From AC-38 sp033856025 (lineage in GTDB: Bacteria; Actinomycetota; Thermoleophilia; Solirubrobacterales; Solirubrobacteraceae): a stretch of DNA of 64,000 bases. Below the pieces are notes generated by a model that worked only from the letters and a program-made list of their open reading frames with translations, was not told the origin of the DNA and made no database searches. The stretch lies in assembly GCA_033856025.1 (NCBI GenBank), contig JAWVFQ010000004.1:203396-267395 (forward strand). Reading direction: 5' to 3'. Numbering within the stretch: the first letter of the stretch is position 1; each line of letters begins with the position of its first letter. This document shows positions 57,559 to 64,000 of the stretch, piece by piece. The translations under genes were made by a program, and so were the position numbers.

Positions 57559-58223
57559 GCCTCGACCTGCTCGACCACCTGGTCCGCCCGGCGGCCGGCG
57601 ATCCCGAGGGGGCTTTGGTGCTGCTCCACGGCCGCGGGACCAGCGAGCAGGACCTCTTCCCCCTGCTCGACGTGTTCGACCCCGACCGCCGGCTCGTCGG
57701 CGTGACGCCGGGCGGTCCGCTCTCGCTCCCGCCGGGCGGCCGTCACTGGTACGCGATCCGCCGCGTCGGCGCCCCGCCCCCCGACACGTTCCTGCCGACC
57801 TACGAGCGGCTGACGCGCTGGTTCGACGCCCTGCCCGAGGCGCTCGGCGTGCCCGTCGACCGCACGGTCGTCGGCGGGTTCTCGCAGGGCGCGGTCATGT
57901 CCTACGCGGTGGGCCTCGGGGCGGGCCGTCCCGCCCCCGCGGGGATCATGGCGCTGAGCGGCTTCATGCCCACCGTCGAGGGCTTCGAGCTGGACCTGGA
58001 GGACCGCCGGGGCTTCCCCGTCGCGATCGCCCACGGCGAGCTCGACGACATCATCGGCGTCGAGTGGGGCCGCGACGCGCGCGACCGCCTGACCGCCGCG
58101 GGCGCCGACGTCCTCTACCGCGAGTCGCCCATGCCGCACACGATCGACCCGCGCGTCATCCCCGAGCTCAGCCAGTGGCTGGGCGCGACGATCGACCGCG
58201 CACCGAACTCGTCAGGCGCCTGA
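57555..58223 (+). CDS. Phospholipase/carboxylesterase family hydrolase (MhqD-like)
   Basis: 222-residue alpha/beta hydrolase with LLHGRGTSEQDLFPL, nucleophile in GGFSQGAVMS, Asp in HGELDDIIG, and His in SPMPHTIDP. This is the YodD/MhqD carboxylesterase group that accompanies MhqO dioxygenases. GTG start coupled to the preceding gene. Its 3' end overlaps gpmI by 12 bp. Confidence 0.83.
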   Translation: MSLDLLDHLVRPAAGDPEGALVLLHGRGTSEQDLFPLLDVFDPDRRLVGVTPGGPLSLPPGGRHWYAIRRVGAPPPDTFLPTYERLTRWFDALPEALGVPVDRTVVGGFSQGAVMSYAVGLGAGRPAPAGIMALSGFMPTVEGFELDLEDRRGFPVAIAHGELDDIIGVEWGRDARDRLTAAGADVLYRESPMPHTIDPRVIPELSQWLGATIDRAPNSSGA

Positions 58224-59729
58224 CAGCAGCGACCGGCCGGTCATGGCCGGCGGCGGGTCGATCCCCAAAAGCTCGAGCACCGTGGGCGCGACGTCCGCGA
58301 GCACGCCCCCGTCGCGCAGCTCGCCGCCCTCGGCGGTCACGATCAGGGGAACGGGGTTCAGGGAGTGCGCCGTGTTGGGGCTGCCGTCGGGCTCGAGCAT
58401 GTTGTCGGCGTTGCCGTGGTCGGCGGTGACGACGCACACGCCGCCGGTGGCATGGACGGCGTCGACCACCTGGCGCAGGCCGGCGTCCACCGTCTCGACG
58501 GCGCGGACCGCCGCCGGGATCACCCCGGTGTGGCCGACCATGTCGGCGTTGGCGAAGTTGACGATGCAGAAGGCGGGCTCGTCCTGCGCCCAGGCCGACG
58601 CGACGGTGGCCGCGACCTCGGGCGCGCTCATCTCGGGCCGCAGGTCATAGGTCGCGACGTCGCGCGGCGAGGGGATGAGCTCGCGGCGCTCGCCCTCCCA
58701 CGGGTCCTCGCGCCCGCCGTTGAAGAAGTACGTGACGTGCGCGTACTTCTCGGTCTCGGCGACGTGCAGCTGGCGCAGGCCGCGCTCGGCCAGCACCTGC
58801 GCGAGCGTGACCTCGGGACGGGCCGGGGGGAACGCGACCGGATACGGCCAGCCCTCCTCGTACTCCGTCATGGTGGCGTAGCGCGCGACGGGCGGCGCGC
58901 CGCGACGGTCGATCTGCTCGCACTCCGGATCGGCCAGCGCGCGCGTGATCTGGCGCATGCGGTCGGGACGGAAGTTGAAGCCCAGCACCGCGTCGCGGTC
59001 GGGCCGGATTCGCGCCTCCTGCGCCACCGTGGTGGGCTCGAGGAACTCGTCGGTCTCGCCGCGCTCGTAACCGGCCCGCGCGGCCTCGGGGGCGGTGTCC
59101 GCGTGGTGGGGGGCGTCGCCGTGGACCAGCAGGTCGTAGGCGCGCTGCGTGCGCTCCCAGCGGTTGTCGCGGTCCATCGCCCAGTAGCGGCCGACGACGC
59201 TGCCCACGCGCGCGTTGCCCGCCGCGGCGCACCAACCCTCCACCGTCTCCAGGTGACCGGCGCCCGAGGTGGGCAGGGTGTCGCGCCCGTCGGTGAAGGC
59301 GTGGACGATCAGCTCGGGCACGCCGAGCCGCGCCCCGAGGTCGATCAGCGCCTCCAGGTGCTTCCAGCCCGAGTGCACGCCGCCGTCGGAGACCAGGCCG
59401 ATCAGGTGGACGCGCTCGCCGGACCCATAGAGCTCCCGCAGCACCTCGTTGCGCTCCAGCTCGCCGCGCTCCACGGCGTCGTCGATCCGGGACAGGTCCT
59501 GAACCAGGACGGCACCGGCTCCCAGGTTCAGGTGGCCCACCTCGGAGTTGCCCATCTGCCCCTCGGGCAGACCCACGGCGCGGCCGCCCGCGCGCAGCCG
59601 CGTGTGCGCGAAGCGGTCCCACAGGCCGTCGAAGGTGGGCGTGTCGGCCAGGGACACGGCGTTGCCCGGGCCGGGCGCGGCGAGCCCCCAGCCGTCCAGC
59701 ACGACCAGGCACACGCCGGGGACGGTCAT
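58212..59729 (-). CDS. gpmI: Cofactor-independent phosphoglycerate mutase GpmI
   Basis: 505-residue manganese-dependent enzyme interconverting 3- and 2-phosphoglycerate. Metal and catalytic motifs visible: VVLDGWG at the start, GNSEVGHLNLGAG (catalytic serine), SDGGVHS, FTDGRDT, GRYWAMDRDNRW and TADHGNAD near the end. The ATG overlaps the tpiA stop (ATGA). It is the last gene of the glycolytic operon. Confidence 0.92.
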   Translation of the reverse strand: MTVPGVCLVVLDGWGLAAPGPGNAVSLADTPTFDGLWDRFAHTRLRAGGRAVGLPEGQMGNSEVGHLNLGAGAVLVQDLSRIDDAVERGELERNEVLRELYGSGERVHLIGLVSDGGVHSGWKHLEALIDLGARLGVPELIVHAFTDGRDTLPTSGAGHLETVEGWCAAAGNARVGSVVGRYWAMDRDNRWERTQRAYDLLVHGDAPHHADTAPEAARAGYERGETDEFLEPTTVAQEARIRPDRDAVLGFNFRPDRMRQITRALADPECEQIDRRGAPPVARYATMTEYEEGWPYPVAFPPARPEVTLAQVLAERGLRQLHVAETEKYAHVTYFFNGGREDPWEGERRELIPSPRDVATYDLRPEMSAPEVAATVASAWAQDEPAFCIVNFANADMVGHTGVIPAAVRAVETVDAGLRQVVDAVHATGGVCVVTADHGNADNMLEPDGSPNTAHSLNPVPLIVTAEGGELRDGGVLADVAPTVLELLGIDPPPAMTGRSLLSGA

Positions 59730-60475
59730 GCCGCGGCGACGATGGCGGCGAAGGACTCCGCCTCCAGGCTGGCCCCGCCGACCAGCGCGCCGTCCACGTC
59801 GGGCAGCGCCAGCAGCTCGGCGGCGTTGTCGGGCTTGACGCTGCCGCCGTAGAGGATGCGGACGGCGGCGGCCGCGTCCGGCGAGCGGTCGTTGACGAGC
59901 GCGCGGACGAAGGCGACGGCCTCCTGCGCCTGCTCCGGCGTGGCCACCTGGCCGGTCCCGATGGCCCAGATCGGCTCGTAGGCGATGACCACGTCGGCCA
60001 GACGCGAATCGTCGACCCTGGCCAGGTCCTCCTGGACCTGGTTGCGCAGCTTGCGCTGGGTGTCGCCCGCGGCGCGCTCCTCCTCCGTCTCGCCCACGCA
60101 CAGGATCGGGACCAGGCCGGCGGCCAGCAGGACGGGGACCTTGGCCTGGAGCGCACGGTCGGTCTCGCCGAACAGCTGCCGGCGCTCGGAGTGGCCGACG
60201 ATCGCGCCGTGGACGTCGAGCTCCACCAGCATCGGCGGTGAGACCTCGCCGGTGAACGGGCCGGAGTCGGCCTCGTGGACGTTCTGGGCGTAGACGTCGA
60301 CGCCCGAGCCGCGCGTGCTGTCGACCATCGGCGCCAGGGCGGTGAACGCCGGGCAGATCGCCACGTCGGCCCGGGCGGCGGCCACGCGCGGCAGCAGCGC
60401 GGCGACGAACGCCTCCGCCTCGGCCACCGTCTTGTGCATCTTCCAGTTCCCGGCGATCAGCGGGGTGCGACTCAA
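59726..60475 (-). CDS. tpiA: Triosephosphate isomerase
   Basis: 249-residue TIM barrel: GNWKMHKT (Asn and Lys of the active site), GHSERR (catalytic His), YEPIWAIGTG (catalytic Glu), and the phosphate-binding LYGGSV and VGGASL loops. TTG start in a TTGA overlap with pgk. A non-ATG start in a central glycolytic gene suggests output is set by coupling to pgk. Confidence 0.92.
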   Translation of the reverse strand: MSRTPLIAGNWKMHKTVAEAEAFVAALLPRVAAARADVAICPAFTALAPMVDSTRGSGVDVYAQNVHEADSGPFTGEVSPPMLVELDVHGAIVGHSERRQLFGETDRALQAKVPVLLAAGLVPILCVGETEEERAAGDTQRKLRNQVQEDLARVDDSRLADVVIAYEPIWAIGTGQVATPEQAQEAVAFVRALVNDRSPDAAAAVRILYGGSVKPDNAAELLALPDVDGALVGGASLEAESFAAIVAAA

Positions 60476-61641
60476 CTCAGGACCTCCAGTCCGGGCAGCC
60501 TGCGCCCCTCGATGAACTCCAGCGCCGCGCCGCCGCCGGTGGACAGGTGGTCGACGCGGTCGGCCAGGCCGAAGCGCTGGAGCGCGGCGGCGGAGTCGCC
60601 GCCCCCCACCACGGTGGTGCCCGGCGCCTCGACCACCGCCTCGGCGATGGCGCGCGTGCCCTGGGAGAAGGGCTCCAGCTCGAAGGCGCCCATCGGCCCG
60701 TTCCAGAAGACCATCCCGGCGCGCTCGATGTCGTCGCGGTAGCGCTGGACGGTGTGCGGGCCGATGTCCAGCCCCATCCAGCCGGGCTCCACGTCGACGC
60801 CCTCCAGCTCGCGGACCTCGGCGTCGGCGGCGAAGCGGTCGGCCACGATCAGGTCCACGGGCAGGACGAGCGAGCAGTCCTTGCGGTCGGCGGCGTTCAG
60901 CGCGCGGCGGGCGGGGTCGAGGTCCTCCTCCGCGCACAGCGAGTCGCCCACCTCGTGGCCCAGGGCGTGGAGGAAGGGAAAGCACATCGCGCCCCCGATC
61001 AGGATGGCGTCGGCGACGTCCAGGAAGCGATCGATGACGCCGAGCTTGTCCGAGACCTTGGCGCCGCCGAGCACGGCCACCATCGGCCGCGCCGGGGCTT
61101 TGAGAAGGCGCGTGAGCGTCGCCACCTCCTGGGCCAGCAGGCGCCCGGCCACGGCCACCTCGACCTCGTGCGCCACCCCGTCGGTGCTGGCGTGAGCGCG
61201 GTGGGCGGCGCCGAACGCGTCGTCGACGTAGACGTCGGCCAGGCGCCCCAGCGCGCGCGCCAGCTCCGGGTCGTTCTGCGTCTCGCCCGGCTCGAAGCGC
61301 ACGTTCTCCAGCATCAGCAGCTCTCCCGGCTTCAGGGCCTCGACCAGCGCCTCGACCTCCGGGCCCACGACGGCCGGCGCGACCGGCACCGGGACGCCGA
61401 GCTGTCCCGCCAGGTGCTCGGCCACCGGGCGCAGCGAGAGCTCGGGCTCGCGGTCCCGCGGACGGCCGAGGTGGGAGACCAGGACGGTCCGCGCCCCGCG
61501 GGCGCGCAGGCTCTCCAGCGTGGGCAGGGCGGCGCGGATGCGGGTGTCGTCGGCCACGCGGCCGTCCTCCAGCGGCACGTTGAAGTCGACGCGGACGAGG
61601 ACGCGGCGGCCCTCGACCTCCACGTCGTCGACGGTCCTCAC
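60472..61641 (-). CDS. pgk: Phosphoglycerate kinase
   Basis: 389-residue kinase of lower glycolysis, with RVDFNVPLEDG at the N-terminus, SHLGRPRD, the LLMLENVRFEPGE stretch, the VLGGAKVSDK loop, and the nucleotide-binding VFWNGPMGAFE and VGGGDSAAAL. GTG at 61641 overlaps the gap stop. No fused triosephosphate isomerase. Confidence 0.93.
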   Translation of the reverse strand: MRTVDDVEVEGRRVLVRVDFNVPLEDGRVADDTRIRAALPTLESLRARGARTVLVSHLGRPRDREPELSLRPVAEHLAGQLGVPVPVAPAVVGPEVEALVEALKPGELLMLENVRFEPGETQNDPELARALGRLADVYVDDAFGAAHRAHASTDGVAHEVEVAVAGRLLAQEVATLTRLLKAPARPMVAVLGGAKVSDKLGVIDRFLDVADAILIGGAMCFPFLHALGHEVGDSLCAEEDLDPARRALNAADRKDCSLVLPVDLIVADRFAADAEVRELEGVDVEPGWMGLDIGPHTVQRYRDDIERAGMVFWNGPMGAFELEPFSQGTRAIAEAVVEAPGTTVVGGGDSAAALQRFGLADRVDHLSTGGGAALEFIEGRRLPGLEVLS

Positions 61642-62642
61642 AGCAGCTTCTGGACCAGGTCCACGACCCGGTTGGAATAGCCCCACTCATTGTCGTACCA
61701 GGCGAACACCTTGACCTGCGTGCCGCCCATGACCGACGTCAGCTGCGAGTCGAAGATGGACGAGAACGGCGAACGCTCGATGTCCGAGGAGACGATCGGA
61801 TCCTCGGTGTAGGAGAGGATCCCGGTGAGCGGCCCGGCGTCGGCGCGCTCGCGGAAGGCCGCGTTGATCTCCTCCGCGGAGGTCTCGCGCTCGGCCTCGA
61901 TGGTCAGGTCGACCAGTGAGCCGGTGGCGATGGGGGCGCGGATGGCGACGCCGTGCAGCTTGCCGTCGAGCTCGGGGACGACCGCGCCGATGGCCTTGGC
62001 CGCGCCGGTCGAGGTCGGGATCAGGTTGATGGCGGCGGCGCGGGCGCGACGCAGGTCGGAGTGCGGGAGGTCCTGGAGGCGCTGGTCGGCCGTGTAGGCG
62101 TGGATCGTCGTCATCAGTCCGTGCTTGATCCCCACGGTGTCGCCCAGGACCTTGGCCACGGGGGCCAGGCAGTTGGTGGTGCAGGAGGCGTTTGAGACGA
62201 CCTGGTGGGCCTCGCGGTCGTAGGCCTCTTCGAAGTTCACGCCCAGGACCACCGTGACGTCGGGGCCCTTGGCGGGCGCCGTGATGACGACCTTCTTGGC
62301 GCCGCCGTCCAGGTGCTTGGCCGCGTTCTCGCGGTCCGTGAACAGGCCCGTCGACTCGATCACGACGTCGGCGCCCAGCTCGCCCCAGGGCAGCGCCGCC
62401 GGGTCGCGCTCGGCCAGGACGCGCAACTCGTCGCCGTCCACCACGAGGCCGGTGTCGGTGACCTCGACGCTGCCCGGGTACGGGCCAAGGATGGAGTCGT
62501 ACTTCAGGAGGTGGCCCAGCGTCTTGGAGTCGGTCAGATCGTTGACCGCCACCCAGTCGATGTCGACGCCCCGCTCCTGGGCGGCGCGGAACACGTTGCG
62601 GCCGATGCGGCCGAAGCCGTTGATCCCGACGCGTACGGGCAT
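61638..62642 (-). CDS. gap: Glyceraldehyde-3-phosphate dehydrogenase
   Basis: 334-residue type I enzyme: NAD-binding VGINGFGRIGRNVF, catalytic cysteine in SNASCTTNCLAP, HAYTADQRLQD, and WYDNEWGYSNRV near the end. The ATG at 62642 is preferred; an in-frame extension upstream (Arg-rich) is not conserved. NAD rather than NADP use is suggested by the aspartate-type fold but not settled. First of the gap-pgk-tpiA-gpmI run, 81 bp after the VOC gene. Confidence 0.93.
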   Translation of the reverse strand: MPVRVGINGFGRIGRNVFRAAQERGVDIDWVAVNDLTDSKTLGHLLKYDSILGPYPGSVEVTDTGLVVDGDELRVLAERDPAALPWGELGADVVIESTGLFTDRENAAKHLDGGAKKVVITAPAKGPDVTVVLGVNFEEAYDREAHQVVSNASCTTNCLAPVAKVLGDTVGIKHGLMTTIHAYTADQRLQDLPHSDLRRARAAAINLIPTSTGAAKAIGAVVPELDGKLHGVAIRAPIATGSLVDLTIEAERETSAEEINAAFRERADAGPLTGILSYTEDPIVSSDIERSPFSSIFDSQLTSVMGGTQVKVFAWYDNEWGYSNRVVDLVQKLL

Positions 62643-62723
62643 GTCTGAGAAGGGCCTCCTGCGACGTGACGTGAAAAGGAAAGACCGCCGCGGGAACATC
62701 CGGGCGGCGGGCGCCGAACCCTA

Positions 62724-63080
62724 TCAGCGGCCGATCAGCTCGACGTGCTGCCCGTCGGGGTCGCGCAGGGTGGCGCCGTAGCCGCGCGGTCCGTACTGGG
62801 GCCGCCCTCCGGGAGGCGCCCCCTCCCCCCCGCCGGCCTCCAGCCCGGCGGCGTGCGCGGCGTCCACCGCGGCCTTGCCCGCGGCCCGCAGCGCGACGTG
62901 CCCGGCGCCCGCGGGCCGGGCCTCGCCGGCGGCGATCTCCAGCACCGGGCCGTCCACGCCCCAGCCCAGGTCGCCCTGGGCCGCGGGCATCCGCCGCGCG
63001 CCGAGCGCGAAGAACACGGCGTCGTAGAACGCCGCGGAGCGCTCCAGGTCCGACACGCTCAGCAGCACGTGGTCGATCAC
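62724..63080 (-). CDS. VOC family (glyoxalase-like) protein
   Basis: 118 residues, one VOC module: IDHVLLSVSDLERSAAFYDA at the start, HVALRAAGKAAVDAAHAAGL, and YGATLRDPDGQHVELIGR at the end, with metal ligands in the family positions. GTG start in a GTGA overlap with rapZ. Its place between rapZ and gap is unusual: many actinobacteria have yvcK and whiA there. Confidence 0.8.
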   Translation of the reverse strand: MIDHVLLSVSDLERSAAFYDAVFFALGARRMPAAQGDLGWGVDGPVLEIAAGEARPAGAGHVALRAAGKAAVDAAHAAGLEAGGGEGAPPGGRPQYGPRGYGATLRDPDGQHVELIGR

Positions 63081-63988
63081 GGCGCGGCCTCGCGCGGGGG
63101 CTTGTTGATGTCGCGGTGTGCCACGGTCACGACGTAGTCGGGGTCGGCCTCGTAGTGCTGGAGGAGGTGCTCCGCGATGGCGACGGAGCGGTGGCGCCCG
63201 CCCGTGCAGCCGATCGACACCAGCAGGTGGGCCTTGCCCTCGCGCAGGAACTTCGGCAGCAGGTAGTCCAGGAACGGGATGAGGTGCCCGTAGAGCTCGC
63301 GCAGCCCGCCGTCGCGGTCGATGTAGTCGACGACGTCGGCGTCCAGCCCGGTCTTGAGCCGCAGCTTCTCCTCGTAGTGCGGGTTCGGGAGGAAGCGCAC
63401 GTCGAAGGCCAGGTCGGCGTCGCGCGGCGGCCCGTGCTTGTGGCCGAACGAGGTGAAGGTGACGGCCAGGCGCGTCGGGGCCTCGGCCGGCAGCAGCTCG
63501 TCGGCCAGCTTGCGCCGCAGCATCGCCGTGGTCAGGCCGCTCGTGTCCATGACCAGGTCGGCGCGCTCCTGGATCGGGCCCAGCATCGCGCGCTCGGCGG
63601 CGATCCCCTCCTCCACCGTCCCCTCGGGCGCCAGCGGGTGGCGCCGGCGGGTCTCCTGATAGCGGTTGAGCAGCGTCTGGTCGTCGCACTCCAGGAAGAT
63701 CACGCGGTGCGCGACGCCGCGGGCGTCGAGATCGTCCAGGACGCTCAGCAGGTCCTCGAAGTAGGCGCCGCCGCGCACGTCGGACACGATCGCCGCGCGC
63801 TCCACCGACGACCCCTGGTGGGCGAACAGCTCGGCCAGCGACGCCATCATCTCCGGCGGGAGGTTGTCCACGCAGAAGTAGCCGGCGTCCTCGAACACCG
63901 CCATGGCGGTGGACTTGCCGGCGCCGGAGAAGCCGGTGATCACGACGAGGTCGGCCAGCTGCGCCGTGGTGCGGGTCGGCGTGCTCAT
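63077..63988 (-). CDS. rapZ: RNase adapter/nucleotide-binding protein RapZ
   Basis: 303-residue protein of the RapZ/YvcJ family: P-loop GFSGAGKSTAMAVFED, Walker-B-like region, and the C-terminal domain with IGCTGGRHRSVAIAEHL, the signature that binds the amino-sugar metabolite in E. coli RapZ. In actinobacteria the family is usually near whiA and yvcK. An ATG at 63988 lies 12 bp from the window edge, so upstream context is not visible. Confidence 0.92.
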   Translation of the reverse strand: MSTPTRTTAQLADLVVITGFSGAGKSTAMAVFEDAGYFCVDNLPPEMMASLAELFAHQGSSVERAAIVSDVRGGAYFEDLLSVLDDLDARGVAHRVIFLECDDQTLLNRYQETRRRHPLAPEGTVEEGIAAERAMLGPIQERADLVMDTSGLTTAMLRRKLADELLPAEAPTRLAVTFTSFGHKHGPPRDADLAFDVRFLPNPHYEEKLRLKTGLDADVVDYIDRDGGLRELYGHLIPFLDYLLPKFLREGKAHLLVSIGCTGGRHRSVAIAEHLLQHYEADPDYVVTVAHRDINKPPREAAP

Positions 63989-64000
63989 CGTCCGGTCTTG

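Overview
The window is a very GC-rich, gene-dense actinobacterial chromosome segment. Short 4-base stop/start overlaps (ATGA, GTGA, TTGA, and CTAG between convergent genes) are frequent, and GTG or TTG starts are common. A c-di-AMP riboswitch of the actinobacterial form, a glycine tRNA without encoded CCA, F420-type and c-di-GMP enzymes, a System I (Ccm) cytochrome c pathway and a rapZ-gap-pgk-tpiA run together suggest a deep-branching actinobacterium, most likely class Thermoleophilia (Solirubrobacterales). That placement is inference from gene content and protein style, not from a phylogeny.

Layout. 0-10 kb: small GNAT-like protein, EamA exporter, iron-type alcohol dehydrogenase, then the TldD/TldE protease pair flanked by two membrane c-di-GMP proteins (GGDEF/HD-GYP and PAS/GGDEF/EAL). 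10-18 kb: SecG, a Crp/Fnr regulator, an unusual alpha/beta-hydrolase/glycosyltransferase fusion, a giant cyclase/AAA/TPR protein, a PIG-L deacetylase and a secreted protein. 18-21 kb: cytochrome c maturation (CcmE, CcmF and a CcmI-like protein; CcmH is apart at 48.5 kb). 21-25.4 kb: small proteins, a drug exporter, a luciferase-like oxidoreductase and an M23 peptidase behind a c-di-AMP riboswitch. 25.4-31.4 kb: YibE/F protein, then a zinc cluster (YraQ-type permease, TIGR03943 protein, ZnuABC, Zur) with a palindromic operator over the znuA start. 31.4-37.6 kb: cupin, LuxR regulator, DrrAB-like ABC exporter, GNAT, and an ECF42-type sigma factor with its YCII partner and two matching candidate promoters.

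37.9-47.5 kb is an accessory island. It begins inside trmO, whose C-terminus is lost, and ends at an intact tRNA-Gly(CCC). A perfect 52-bp direct repeat containing the 3' half of this tRNA lies at 39484-39535, the footprint of site-specific integration. Base composition is visibly less GC-biased. Contents: a lipoprotein, a gene fragment, three exported proteins of unknown role encoded head to tail (one about 980 residues), and an overlapping three-gene operon of unknown function (44945-46901). No integrase was found.

47.5-64 kb returns to core genes: EamA exporter, CcmH, ArgRS with a degenerate HIGH motif, RlmH, DUF3467, M48 protease, phosphoesterase, lipoprotein plus Ser/Thr kinase, Tgt with a MarR regulator, a divergent MhqO/MhqD-like quinone detoxification pair, and the glycolytic operon rapZ-VOC-gap-pgk-tpiA-gpmI, whose neighbouring genes overlap or nearly overlap.

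No rRNA genes, CRISPR arrays, insertion sequences or replication origin were seen.
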